In this document: piece by piece, positions 16,912 through 26,097 of the stretch
How the letters are laid out: each line of letters opens with the position of its first letter
Numbering within the stretch: position 1 is the stretch's first letter
Source of the DNA: Candidatus Bathyarchaeota archaeon
GTDB lineage: Archaea; Thermoproteota; Bathyarchaeia; Bathyarchaeales; Bathycorpusculaceae
Direction of reading: 5' to 3'
DNA: 47,344 nt
Assembly (NCBI GenBank): GCA_003141855.1
Contig: PLNS01000005.1
Coordinates: 6,261-53,604, forward strand
Notes under the pieces: generated by a model
Seen by the model: only the letters and a program-made list of their open reading frames with translations
Database searches by the model: none
Told to the model about the DNA's origin: nothing
Made by a program: the position numbers and the translations under genes

Positions 16912-19811
16912 GCAGGCTGCTTCACTGCCAAAACATGTTCTTGGGGTTTGCGGTTAAGTATTTTTTCCAAAAACAAACCCGTGTAGGAGCCGCTGTTCTT
17001 TGCGACTTCTTCAGGCGTTCCCTGAGCGAGCACTTCGCCGCCTGCTGCTCCGCCTTCAGGACCCAAGTCGATGAGGTAGTCGCAGCTTTTTATGACGTCT
17101 AGGTTGTGTTCGATGATGTAGACGGTGTTGCCGTTGTCCACCAGCCGATTGAGGACTTTAATGAGCCGTTTCGTGTCGTCAAAATGCAGTCCCGTGGTGG
17201 GTTCGTCGAGCATGTAAACAACGTGTCCTGACTTGTGTTTGCTGAGTTCGCGGGTGATTTTGATGCGTTGGCTCTCGCCGCCTGAGAGGGTGGTGGAGCT
17301 TTGCCCCATCTTAATGTACCCCAACCCCACGTCCAGCAACGTCTCAAGTTTACGTGAAACCCTCGGAGTGTTCTCAAAGAACTTCGCCGCTTCCTCCACC
17401 GTCATATCCAACACTTCAGCGATGTTCTTGCCCTTGAAGAATACGCCCAAGGTTTCTTTGTTGTAGCGTTTGCCCTTGCAGTCGCTGCATTGGACATAGA
17501 CGTCGGGTAGGAAGTTCATTTCTATGCGCAGTACGCCGTCGCCTTGGCAGATTTCGCATCTGCCGCCCTTCACGTTAAAGCTGAATCGTCCTTCCTTGTA
17601 GCCACGTGCTTTGGCTTCTTTGGTTGAAGCAAAAATGCGCCTAATCTCATCAAACAGCTTCGTGTAAGTCGCCGGGTTGCTTCGCGGGGTTCTTCCGATG
17701 GGGTCTTGGTCGATAACTATAACGTTCCGCACAACGTCGGGGACACCAATCGATTCGTGCTTCCCTATCTTGTCGACGCGTTCGCCAAACATCTGCCGCA
17801 ACGCTGGAATAACCGTCAAATTCATCAGCGTACTCTTGCCCGAACCAGAAACACCCGTAACCCCGCATAACACGCCCAGTGGCAACTGGAGGCTGAGCGT
17901 TTTGAGGTTGTTTTCTTGGGCGCCTTTCACGGTGATGTAGCCGACGGGTTTGCGCCTCTCAGCGGGCACTTCAATTTTGAGTTCTCCTGAGAGGTATTTG
18001 CCTGTGAGGCTGCGTTTGTTAGCCATGATTTCTTGGGGTGAGCCTTCGGCGACAACGTGGCCGCCGTGAACGCCTGCTCCGGGTCCCATATCAACGACGT
18101 AGTCGGCGTTGCGTATGGTTTCCTCGTCGTGCTCAACCACAATCAATGTGTTGCCTAAATCCCGCAGGCGGTGGAGCGTGTTTATGAGTTTCGCGTTATC
18201 CCTCTGGTGTAAGCCGATGCTGGGTTCATCCAGAATGTAGAGTACGCCCATCAGGTTGCTGCCGATTTGCGTGGCTAAACGGATTCTTTGCGCTTCGCCG
18301 CCTGAAAGTGTCCTTGCCGCCCTAGAAAGTGAGAGGTAGCCTAAACCAACGTTCTTAAGAAAGCCCAGCCGCTCATTGATTTCCTTTAGCACTTGCTTGG
18401 CGATGGCTAATTCCTTCTCGTTTAGCTGGGCTGGCAGGTTATGGAAGAAGTCAACCGCTTCCTCTATTGAGAGGTCGGTTGCATCGATAATGCTTTTGTC
18501 TAATATTTTTACGGCAAGCACTACTGGCTGAAGTTTTTTGCTTTTGCAGGCGTTGCAGGGGGTTGAGGTCATGAATTTTTCGATGTCTTCTTTGCGCCAT
18601 GCGCTCTCGGTTTGGCGGTAGAGTCTCATGGTTTGGGGGATTACGCCTTCCCAACCGTCGCGCATCCACATGCTGGCGCCGTTCGACCAGTTGCCATTGA
18701 TGGGTTCCTTGTCGCCATACAGGAGAACATGAAGCTGCTGTTCTGTGAAATCCTTAATCGGGGTGAAAACGTCAAAGCCGTACTTTTTGCCCACCGTCGC
18801 CAGTTGCTGCGCCCGCCAGCTAAGATCCATTGTGGTTTTGTAAACCGCTAATGCCCCATCCATGATTGAGAGGCTTTTGTCTGGAATCACAAGATCTGCG
18901 GAGACTTCCGTGATTTCTCCTAAGCCGTGGCAGCTTGGGCAAGCGCCGAAGGGCGAGTTAAACGAAAACATGCGGGGCTCAAGGCTTTCAAAAACAATTT
19001 CGGGATGGTTTGGGCATGCGCCGAAAGTGCTGTACATTGTTTCGTCTGCGAAGCGTTCAAGCTCCTTCTTCTTTTCCCCCACAGCTTTCTGGGCGTCGAT
19101 GACAATCATAGTTCCTTTGCCGACTTGAAGCGCCTGCTCCACGGCTTCGGAGATGCGTGAGCGTTCCTCATCGAGGATTGGCACCGTGTCGATGACTGCT
19201 TCAATCCAGTGCTTCTCATACCGAACAAGCTTCAATTCTTCTTTTATTCTGTCTGAATCGTAGATTTTTTGGTCGACGCGGATTTTGGTGTAGCCTTGTT
19301 TTTTTAGGTCGTCGAAAACTTGCTCGTGGGTTCCTTTAATGCCTCGGATGATTGGGGCTAAGAAAGTGAGTGTTTTGGTTTTTTCAGACATTACTAAACT
19401 TGTAATGTTTTCGGGACTCTGAGGGTGGATTGAGCTTCCGCATTTTGGGCAATGATGCGTTCCAATACGTGCGAAAAGCAAACGCAAGTAATCGTAGATT
19501 TCGGTAACTGTGCCAACGGTTGAGCGTGGGTTCTTGCTGGTGCTCTTTTGCTCAATCGAGATTGCGGGGGATAATCCTTCGATTGAGTCTACGTCGGGTT
19601 TATCCATTAAGCCGAGGAACTGGCGGGCATAAGCAGATAAGCTCTCCACGTACCTTCGCTGTCCCTCCGCGTAGATAGTGTCAAACGCCAGAGTAGACTT
19701 TCCTGACCCTGAGAGCCCAGTTATTACTATGAACTTGTTTCGGGGCAACTCTAAATCGATGTTTTTGAGGTTGTGTTCCCGTGCACCCTTAATTGAAACG
19801 CTATCTCGCAT
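16908..19811 (-). CDS. uvrA: Excinuclease ABC subunit A
   Basis: 967 aa, full length. Two ABC ATPase modules: Walker A GLSGSGKST near residue 32 and GVSGSGKST in the second half, signatures LSGGEAQRIRLA and LSGGESQRIKI, and Walker B ILDEPSIGL and MLDEPTTGL. Zinc modules: CPKCG, CPSCHG, CEICQGDG and CSDCKG. It is the damage-recognition dimer that loads UvrB. It lies 79 bp after uvrB and overlaps uvrC (ATGA). UvrABC in archaea is generally considered acquired from bacteria and is typical of mesophiles. Confidence 0.98.
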   Translation of the reverse strand: MRDSVSIKGAREHNLKNIDLELPRNKFIVITGLSGSGKSTLAFDTIYAEGQRRYVESLSAYARQFLGLMDKPDVDSIEGLSPAISIEQKSTSKNPRSTVGTVTEIYDYLRLLFARIGTHHCPKCGSSIHPQSPENITSLVMSEKTKTLTFLAPIIRGIKGTHEQVFDDLKKQGYTKIRVDQKIYDSDRIKEELKLVRYEKHWIEAVIDTVPILDEERSRISEAVEQALQVGKGTMIVIDAQKAVGEKKKELERFADETMYSTFGACPNHPEIVFESLEPRMFSFNSPFGACPSCHGLGEITEVSADLVIPDKSLSIMDGALAVYKTTMDLSWRAQQLATVGKKYGFDVFTPIKDFTEQQLHVLLYGDKEPINGNWSNGASMWMRDGWEGVIPQTMRLYRQTESAWRKEDIEKFMTSTPCNACKSKKLQPVVLAVKILDKSIIDATDLSIEEAVDFFHNLPAQLNEKELAIAKQVLKEINERLGFLKNVGLGYLSLSRAARTLSGGEAQRIRLATQIGSNLMGVLYILDEPSIGLHQRDNAKLINTLHRLRDLGNTLIVVEHDEETIRNADYVVDMGPGAGVHGGHVVAEGSPQEIMANKRSLTGKYLSGELKIEVPAERRKPVGYITVKGAQENNLKTLSLQLPLGVLCGVTGVSGSGKSTLMNLTVIPALRQMFGERVDKIGKHESIGVPDVVRNVIVIDQDPIGRTPRSNPATYTKLFDEIRRIFASTKEAKARGYKEGRFSFNVKGGRCEICQGDGVLRIEMNFLPDVYVQCSDCKGKRYNKETLGVFFKGKNIAEVLDMTVEEAAKFFENTPRVSRKLETLLDVGLGYIKMGQSSTTLSGGESQRIKITRELSKHKSGHVVYMLDEPTTGLHFDDTKRLIKVLNRLVDNGNTVYIIEHNLDVIKSCDYLIDLGPEGGAAGGEVLAQGTPEEVAKNSGSYTGLFLEKILNRKPQEHVLAVKQPA

Positions 19812-19890
19812 AACCTAAACCAAATTCCTATTCGCTTCTATTTTGTAACCAGTTTAAGCAGGAAGATTAGAACCTTTTTGCGTCAAATCT

Positions 19891-21849
19891 TTAATTTTCG
19901 GGCGTTAACGCTTCATTTTCCATCTTCTTAGATAACGCTCGATTCAACTCTGCAATAGCATCTCTGAGCTCAATTGCCCGCTCAAACTCCAATTTTTCCG
20001 CTGCTTCCCTCATTTTTGCGTCTAACTCGATTAGCTGGCGTTTTATGTCTGATTTTGGCAAGTGCTTGGTGCCCTTGATTATACTTTCCTTCTGGGACAC
20101 GCTCTTAACTATGGTCTTAGGGGTGATGTGGTGGAGTTGGTTGAAGCGTTTCTGGAACGCTCGCCTGTATTTGGTGATTTCCATGGCGCGCTTAATCGAC
20201 CGCGTTTCTATATCGGCGTAGAGGATTACTTTTCCGTTCACGTTTCTTGATGCCCGCCCCATGGTTTGGATGAGGCTTCGCTCGTCGCGCAGGAAACCTT
20301 CTTTGTCAGCATCCAAGATGAAGATGGTTGAAACCTCGGGTATGTCTAAGCCTTCCCGCAACAGGTTAATTCCAACGAGGATGTCGAATTCTCCGATTCG
20401 CAACTGCCTAATTAGCTCTATTCGGTCTAGGCTATCGATTTCCGAGTGCAGGTACCTGACTCGGAAGCCTTCCTTAGCGAGATAATCAGCTAAGTCTTCA
20501 GCCATCCTCTTTGTCAAAGTTGTAACTAAGACGCGGTCGCCTCGCTCGATGGTTTTCTTGGCTTCCGCCATCAAATGCTGCATCTGCCCATCTATGGGGT
20601 GAAGCTGAACTTCAGGGTCCAAAAGCCCTGTTGGTCGGGTGATCAGTTCGACTGGTGGTCCACTCTTTTCGAGTTCGTATTCGGCTGGGGTGGCGGAGAC
20701 GAAGAGGGTTTTGCCCATTTTCTGCTCGAACTCTTCAAACTTGAGTGGTCTGTTATCCAGTGCGCTTGGGAGTCTGAAACCGAAGTCTACGAGGTTCTTT
20801 TTTCTTGCAAAGTCGCCGTTGTACATGGCGCGTGACTGCGGAATGGTTTGGTGGCTTTCATCGATTATTAGCAGGAAGTCTTTTGGGAAGTAATCCATCA
20901 ACGTAAAAGGCGGCGCCCCAGGTCTGCGCCCGTCGAAGTGGCGGCTGTAGTTTTCCATTCCACCACAGAAGCCGACTTCCTTTATCATTTCGAGGTCGTA
21001 GTTTGTTCGTTGCTTTAGCCTGTGAGCTTCCAATGGAGGAAGATTGGGCAGTACCGCTTCCAATTCTTGCCTGATAAGCTCAAGCGCTAACGCATGCTTC
21101 TCTTCAGGCACCACGTACTGGCGTGCAGGATAAAGCGTAAACTTATCGAGCGCCGTCTTCACGTCCCCGTTTAACAGGTTTACTTCTTTTATTTTCTTGA
21201 TTGTGTTTCCTTCGAGTTCAACCCGTAAAATTTCATTCTCATACGAGGGCACAACATCCACCACGTCGCCTCGCACGCGAAACCTGCCTGGCTCAAGCAC
21301 CAAATCGTTGCGCTCGTACTGCATATCCACCAGTTCATGGATAAGCTGCTGCCTTGACATTTGCTTCCCAACCTCAAGCTCTGCCGCCATGGTTCTGAAG
21401 TCGTCAGGGTTGCCCAAACTGTAGATGCAGCTTATGCTAGCCACTATTATGGTGTCGTTTCGACTAACGATGCTCGACACGGCGTGCATGCGCATCTTTT
21501 CTATCTGTTCATTCACGTGGGAGTCTTTTTCAATGTACATGTCTTGGGCTGGCAGATACGATTCAGGCTGGTAATAATCATAAAAGCTGATGAAGTATTC
21601 TACGCGGTTGCGGGGGAAGAGCTCTTTTAATTCACCGTAAAGCTGCGCCGCCAACGTCTTATTATGCGCGATAATCAGGGTGGGTTTTTGGAGTTTGTTG
21701 ATTACGTTTGCCATGACAAAGGTTTTGCCGCTGCCCGTAATTCCCAGAAGGGTTTGTTTGGGTTTTGTGGAGAAGTTTTTCACTAACTGCTCTACCGCGG
21801 CTTGCTGCCCTGGCGAGATTTGGTATGGAGCGATAAGTTCGAATTGCAC
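19891..21849 (-). CDS. uvrB: Excinuclease ABC subunit B
   Basis: 652 aa from GTG at 21849 (MQFELIAPYQISPGQQ), which has GGGG about 8 nt upstream; a TTG five codons earlier (21864) is also in frame. Helicase motifs: GITGSGKTF, the beta-hairpin region YDYYQPESYLPAQD, DESHQTIPQ, SATPAEYE, GINLLREGLDIPEV and QTMGRASRN. The C-terminal UVR helix (KLEFERAIELRDAIAEL) contacts UvrC. It verifies lesions after UvrA hand-off. First gene of the uvrBAC set. Confidence 0.97.
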   Translation of the reverse strand: MQFELIAPYQISPGQQAAVEQLVKNFSTKPKQTLLGITGSGKTFVMANVINKLQKPTLIIAHNKTLAAQLYGELKELFPRNRVEYFISFYDYYQPESYLPAQDMYIEKDSHVNEQIEKMRMHAVSSIVSRNDTIIVASISCIYSLGNPDDFRTMAAELEVGKQMSRQQLIHELVDMQYERNDLVLEPGRFRVRGDVVDVVPSYENEILRVELEGNTIKKIKEVNLLNGDVKTALDKFTLYPARQYVVPEEKHALALELIRQELEAVLPNLPPLEAHRLKQRTNYDLEMIKEVGFCGGMENYSRHFDGRRPGAPPFTLMDYFPKDFLLIIDESHQTIPQSRAMYNGDFARKKNLVDFGFRLPSALDNRPLKFEEFEQKMGKTLFVSATPAEYELEKSGPPVELITRPTGLLDPEVQLHPIDGQMQHLMAEAKKTIERGDRVLVTTLTKRMAEDLADYLAKEGFRVRYLHSEIDSLDRIELIRQLRIGEFDILVGINLLREGLDIPEVSTIFILDADKEGFLRDERSLIQTMGRASRNVNGKVILYADIETRSIKRAMEITKYRRAFQKRFNQLHHITPKTIVKSVSQKESIIKGTKHLPKSDIKRQLIELDAKMREAAEKLEFERAIELRDAIAELNRALSKKMENEALTPEN

Positions 21850-21923
21850 ACTGCTTCCCCACAAGTAACAAGAAATGACCCTTTGTTTGAATTAATTAAG
21901 TTTTTTCTAAAAAACAGGTTAAT

Positions 21924-22067
21924 TCAGGCATTTCTCGGGGTGCAGTAATAAAATTTATTTTGGATGGTTAACCATATTGTTTCTTTGAAGGCAACAAGCG
22001 AGATTACTAGGGCAAATATAATGATAACGGCGAAGAAAGCGAGCTCTTTCTTTAAAACCATAACCAT
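21924..22067 (-). CDS. Small single-pass membrane protein (47 aa)
   Basis: From ATG at 22067 (second ATG at 22061) to TGA at 21924. It reads MVMVLKKELAFFAV, then a hydrophobic helix (IIIFALVISLVAF) and a short polar tail ending in YYCTPRNA. A TATA-like GTTTTATTTC around 22083-22092 lies about 22 nt upstream, consistent with a leaderless message. Basic residues before the helix suggest an N-in topology. No known family. It sits between uvrB and the OB-fold gene on the same strand. Confidence 0.45.
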   Translation of the reverse strand: MVMVLKKELAFFAVIIIFALVISLVAFKETIWLTIQNKFYYCTPRNA

Positions 22068-22202
22068 AGTCTAAATCGGGTCTGAAATAAAACAATTTCT
22101 GCTTTAAAAAAACCCAAAAAAAGGGATCTATGATAGTTCTGTCTCTTGAATGAAGGTTCCGTGCCAGGTGTGGTACCAGACTTGGCCAGTAGCGCTGAGT
22201 GT

Positions 22203-22496
22203 TTATTCGACGGTTAATTTTCCGAATTTGCCAACGTTAAGCTGGATTTCACTTTTAAAACTCGTCACGTAGCCGTTCTCGATTTTTATGTTGTCGCCCA
22301 CGTTGATTTGGTCAATCTGCTCGTTCCAAAGCGTTAGCTTTACGCTGCCTGATTCGTCGGCGACCACAGCGTCAACTATTCGGTAGGTTTCATCTTTGAA
22401 TCTTGATTTAACTTCTCGCGGGTCGCCTTTGTCGACAACTTTGGCTTCAACGCTAACCCGCTTCATCCCATCTTGTAAATCTTTAATCGCAACCAT
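22203..22496 (-). CDS. OB-fold single-stranded nucleic acid binding protein (RPA/SOSS-B-like)
   Basis: 97 aa. A single OB fold: VSVEAKVVDKGDPREV, YRIVDAVVADESGSVKLTLW, NVGDNIKIENGYVTSFKSEIQLNVG and GKLTV. This is the pattern of short archaeal RPA-like or SOSS-B-like ssDNA binding proteins. Its location near uvr genes fits a repair role, though it has its own promoter region. No zinc finger is present. Confidence 0.88.
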   Translation of the reverse strand: MVAIKDLQDGMKRVSVEAKVVDKGDPREVKSRFKDETYRIVDAVVADESGSVKLTLWNEQIDQINVGDNIKIENGYVTSFKSEIQLNVGKFGKLTVE

Positions 22497-22622
22497 TCAA
22501 TTACCTTCTAAACTGTTTACTGACAGTCGGTTTTCAATTGCAAAGGTGACCTGCAATCATATAAATCTTGCTAACTAAAAAAGGATTGAAAAAAATGAGT
22601 TGGCAAACGCCTTTTGGCGTTG

Positions 22623-23906
22623 CTAAACTGCCCCGACCAAGAAGACCAAGAGCAATATCACTATGGCTAAGCTGACGGTAGATAGGGCAATGCGTTTGAC
22701 CATTGAGAACTCGGGTTTGAGTGCTCCAATGACCATGGCACCTGCCGCGCCCAGCCACACGTAGGACACTACGAACATTGCGGAAACTATGGTTCTGAAG
22801 ACCAAAGTTGCTGAATCGATGCTGTTGAAAATAGTTGTTGAAATGACAGGTAGTGAGCGTAGTGCTTCTACAGGATAATACAATGTTGCGTATGGGTCAA
22901 AGCGTACTCCCAGCGATAGGTCAAATGGGTAATAGACAGCTGGCAGAGTGAGTGTTGCAGCCAGATTAACTAATGCTCGAATAACCATGATGAACATTGC
23001 AAAGCCTAACGCTATAAAGAGCGGTTTCCAAAACACTGGGTTTTTGAGGCCTTTGCAGATCAGGTAGATTATTCCTGTCAATATGAACCAGGCGAAAATG
23101 AACTGTAACGAGAACAGTTGCAAGAACTGCAAAAGGATACCAGTGCTATTGTATTCGATGGGTGTTAGGTATTGTCCATGGAAGAATAAGGCGCCAATAT
23201 GCATGGTTATGTTTGAGTTAGAGGGGTAAGAGAAATCCAGTTTTAAAGCTGTTACGTTGCTCCATGCGGGATTACCGCTTGGTGTCCAGCCTACTGCGTT
23301 GGGGCCTAGTGTGATTGTTAAGTTGTTCCATTGGCTGATTGTTGAAGTGCTGGATAATTGAGGCGTTAAGTCGTACTGGTAGAAGTCGGTGGTGGTATTT
23401 AGTGAATACAGCGTTAAAGTGGCGCTTTGCGGTGCCCCTTGAGGCTGCAACTGTTTTAGTGTTATGGAGAGGTTTTGGAAGCCACTTGAGCCACAGTCAA
23501 CGTTAAATGCGTTGCCTAAAGCTGCCGTAATGTTGTTTGTGTCGGCAACACTCATTTGCATGCTGCTGTTGCCAAAGAGGCTATAGTAAGCATTCGGATC
23601 CGTTGGCGGAAGCCCAAAACCCGCCACATAAATACTGTAATTTACGTAGTCATCAAAATTGTTGGTTAACGCAACGTTTGAACTGCTTCTCCAAGCCGTC
23701 GCATTTGTGAATGTACCTAACTGGTCAATTGTAGGCGTTGTTTGCTCAGTGTAAGTTTTAGAAAACTGTGAAAACTCATAGCCTACTTCTAAGCCAATGA
23801 AAAGAATTAGAACAATCAAGGCGCCAAGGTATTTTGGGTTATCAATTATTTGCTTGAATGCTTTTTTAGGCGCATAAATGACTTGCAGGATGTCGTTAAT
23901 AATCAA
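22623..23906 (-). CDS. Yip1-type membrane protein with a large extracytoplasmic domain
   Basis: 427 aa. The N-terminus DILQVIYAPKKAFKQIIDNPKYLGALIVL is typical of prokaryotic Yip1-domain proteins. One helix (about 28-47) is followed by about 200 mostly polar residues with several NxS/T sequons and a beta-rich jelly-roll-like pattern (LNLTITL-type strands, LDFSYPSN), then four or five helices (about 255-280, 290-320, 375-400, 405-427). Function is unknown. The extracytoplasmic insert may bind carbohydrate, but this is inference. Confidence 0.75.
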   Translation of the reverse strand: MIINDILQVIYAPKKAFKQIIDNPKYLGALIVLILFIGLEVGYEFSQFSKTYTEQTTPTIDQLGTFTNATAWRSSSNVALTNNFDDYVNYSIYVAGFGLPPTDPNAYYSLFGNSSMQMSVADTNNITAALGNAFNVDCGSSGFQNLSITLKQLQPQGAPQSATLTLYSLNTTTDFYQYDLTPQLSSTSTISQWNNLTITLGPNAVGWTPSGNPAWSNVTALKLDFSYPSNSNITMHIGALFFHGQYLTPIEYNSTGILLQFLQLFSLQFIFAWFILTGIIYLICKGLKNPVFWKPLFIALGFAMFIMVIRALVNLAATLTLPAVYYPFDLSLGVRFDPYATLYYPVEALRSLPVISTTIFNSIDSATLVFRTIVSAMFVVSYVWLGAAGAMVIGALKPEFSMVKRIALSTVSLAIVILLLVFLVGAV

Positions 23907-24135
23907 TCTGTTCGCTCCCTCGCAATGTGAGATTGCGCGGCATTTATTAAGTGTTTTTCACGTTCCCAGCTAAGCTGACGATAAGTTGCATAATCCACGT
24001 GTTTTAAATCGCTAATTGTGTGCTGACAAGTTAGTACTGTAAAGGTTGTCTATGGTAAGACAGGTAGAACATTGGAAAAACAAATTAACAACACCCAACA
24101 ACAGCCTGAAACTGCTTTCTGCCTAGTGCTCTTTT

Positions 24136-24225
24136 TGACTATAGCCCCCTTATTTAAAGCAGAATTAGGCGCCATGTTGAAGAGGATAACTCTCTCACGG
24201 TGACCTCCTCTCCCTTATATAAAGC
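24136..24225 (-). repeat. Dispersed repeat, short copy B
   Basis: About 90 bp. On the minus strand it starts CTTTATATAAGGGAGAGG, AGGTCACC, GAGAGAG and ends TTTAAATAAGGGGGCTATAGTC. It keeps both ends of the long copies but lacks their middle, as does the copy at 29050-29135. Confidence 0.75.
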
Positions 24226-24269
24226 AAAATAAGGTTTTTGGCTGTTAATTGCTTGAAAAATCACCAATA

Positions 24270-24290
24270 CCAACCTACCTCTCTTAGGGA
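24270..24290 (-). repeat. Related small repeat motif
   Basis: The minus strand reads CCTAAGAGAGGTAGGTTGG, a diverged version of the core found at 37662-37680 (CCTAAGAGGGGTAGGTCCG), 50 bp from another version at 24338. Confidence 0.5.
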
Positions 24291-24337
24291 AACCGAGATG
24301 CATTAAGGCTTGTTTTTGACTCCTAAAAACGGTAATG

Positions 24338-24390
24338 CCGACCTACCCCCTATAGGTTTGTGCATAGTATTTCTATTAGGCTCCAACTAT
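24338..24390 (-). repeat. Dispersed repeat, second subtype, copy E
   Basis: It shares about 50 bp with 37662-37715. On the plus strand both read CGACCTACCCC or GGACCTACCCC, then a TAGGTTT.TGCAT motif, GTATTTCTATTAGGCTCCAA and TATG. The block TATTTCTATTAGGCTCCAA is identical in both. Confidence 0.8.
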
Positions 24391-24588
24391 GCTGGCAAAC
24401 TGCCTGTGCACTGGACGCTAAAACAGCCCAAAACGCCTCGATTACGCCATCCCTCACTCACCAACACCAGCCGCTCACCCAAACAAACACAAGAAAAACC
24501 TTTTGCATCACTAAGTTGCTTGAAAAATTATATCTGCAAACAATGGAAAAAAGAAACGTAGGGGTTTGCCTATATTTTGGATTGTTCG

Positions 24589-26097
24589 TTACATTCCTAG
24601 TTTGAGTCGTCGGTAGGTTGTGTAGTCCACGTATTCTATGAATGGGTTTTCCGCTTGGAATTTAACGTTGATTTTTTGTCGTTTTCGTTTGTCGAGGAGT
24701 TGGCTTGTGGTCCTCAGCAGGTATGCGTCGCTTCCTGCCCCTGAACCGTAACTGACAACCAAAATGCGTTCATCGGGCTTTGCAATATCCAGCACTGCGG
24801 CTAAACCCACAAGCGAGCAGCCTGAGTAGGTGTTGCCGAACTTGTTGATTTGAAGCGCAGGCAAATACTGTTCATCTTTAAAGCCGAGTTCTTTGGCAAT
24901 GCGGACTGGGAACTGCGGGTTAGGTTGGTGGGGAACAAAATAGTTCAAATCAGCTGCCTTAAGGTTGGAGCGTTCCATGAGTTTGCATGCGGCTTTGCGC
25001 ATGTGCTTGAAGTATGCTGGGTCACCTGTGAATCTGCCGCCGTGCATGGGGTATTGTTCGCCGTCTCTGCGCCAGAAATCAGGCGTATCCGAAGTACAAG
25101 AATACCAGCCCTCAACTTCGGCGATAACGTCGTGTTTTCCGAATATGAAAGCGGCGCCGCCAAACCCAACGTAAGTATCCAACTCTCCGCCTGCGCAGCC
25201 TCGGGGTGCTGCTTGAGAATTGTCTGCACCGATAACCATAGCGTACTTTATGCCTGACCTTGAATAGCTAACAAGGGAAGCTGCGTCTTTGAACATGCTT
25301 GTGGCAGCTTTGCATGCAAACTCTGTGTCCACGGCATCGACGCCTTGCACGTCGCCGTCTTCCTCGCCGAGTTTGAGAACCTGAGCTACCTTAGATGCGA
25401 TAGGCTTAACGGCATACGGGTTTGATTCAGACCCAACATAGACTTTTCCAACCCATGAACTGTCAAGGCCTGAATGGATAAGCGCAAGTTTGCCAGCTTC
25501 CACAGAAGCTGTTACCGCGTCTTCGTCGATGAAGGGAACAGCACGTTCCAAGCTGCCTTCCTTTATGCGGAAGCGTGAAGCGTAAGCGCCATAACCCACG
25601 ATGCCCGGCAATTCGGATTCCTTGTTCGGTTGGACCACCGTGTACTCCTGATGCGGATAGTATTCGTCGGCTAAGGTGAAGGCTAAAGAAATCGTTGGAA
25701 CCACATCGTTTTTACCTACGGTGTAGCGTCTTCGGAAACGGGGAATTACTTCTCTGCCCTCAAGGCTTGCTAAATCAACGTCGTCACCGTCGCATATCAA
25801 TTGGTCTGTTAGCCTTGCGGGCACACGGATTTTGCCGTCATGGAAAGAAACGATGCCGTAAACATAGCTTGAGAGTTTCATGAACTTGTTTGTCGGCTCG
25901 TTGACAAATGTGCATAATTCTAGTTTGCCTTTGTCATAGAACAGGTCTATACTGTCCATTTTCCCGTAGCTTTTTCTGCCACAGTTATTGCAATAATCGC
26001 GCACTTCAAAGTATTCTTTGCCGCAGCTCTGGCACCTGCTCGCCTTTAACCTGTCACCTAAGTAAGAAACCCGCCGCTCTATCGGTTCACTACTCAT
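24589..26097 (-). CDS. DUF35 - HMG-CoA synthase fusion protein
   Basis: 502 aa. Residues 1-130 form an archaeal DUF35 unit: a rubredoxin-like zinc ribbon (Cys22, Cys25, Cys36, Cys39) followed by an OB fold. Residues about 160-500 are HMG-CoA synthase with the Glu-Cys-His set: Glu224 in VGSESNPYAV, Cys262 in TEFACKAAT and His390 in FVPHQPNPQF. HMG-CoA synthase makes HMG-CoA for mevalonate and archaeal lipids. In archaea studied so far, DUF35, thiolase and synthase are separate subunits of one channelling complex; here DUF35 is fused to the synthase N-terminus. It overlaps the thiolase-like gene by 8 nt. Confidence 0.9.
   Translation of the reverse strand: MSSEPIERRVSYLGDRLKASRCQSCGKEYFEVRDYCNNCGRKSYGKMDSIDLFYDKGKLELCTFVNEPTNKFMKLSSYVYGIVSFHDGKIRVPARLTDQLICDGDDVDLASLEGREVIPRFRRRYTVGKNDVVPTISLAFTLADEYYPHQEYTVVQPNKESELPGIVGYGAYASRFRIKEGSLERAVPFIDEDAVTASVEAGKLALIHSGLDSSWVGKVYVGSESNPYAVKPIASKVAQVLKLGEEDGDVQGVDAVDTEFACKAATSMFKDAASLVSYSRSGIKYAMVIGADNSQAAPRGCAGGELDTYVGFGGAAFIFGKHDVIAEVEGWYSCTSDTPDFWRRDGEQYPMHGGRFTGDPAYFKHMRKAACKLMERSNLKAADLNYFVPHQPNPQFPVRIAKELGFKDEQYLPALQINKFGNTYSGCSLVGLAAVLDIAKPDERILVVSYGSGAGSDAYLLRTTSQLLDKRKRQKINVKFQAENPFIEYVDYTTYRRLKLGM

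Larger units (their letters stand above)
23907..24588. other. Gene-free repeat-rich region
   Basis: 682 bp without a convincing gene. It holds the divergent upstream region of the Yip1-type gene, a short copy of the dispersed repeat (24136-24225) and two smaller related motifs (24270-24290, 24338-24390). TTGCTTGAAAAAT occurs at about 24250 and again near 24512. Open frames of about 80 codons on the plus strand have no family features. Confidence 0.6.

Noticed and set aside
22128-22202. Minus-strand stretch downstream of the OB-fold gene reading ATGQVWYHTWHGTFIQETELS
   Set aside because: It resembles the end of the aromatic-rich C-terminus of the surface protein, but it is only 24 codons and the similarity is too weak to call a gene remnant.
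24310-24605. Two overlapping frames of about 80 codons in the repeat region
   Set aside because: No family features, they run through the dispersed repeat, and neither frame is kept in the similar copy at 37662.
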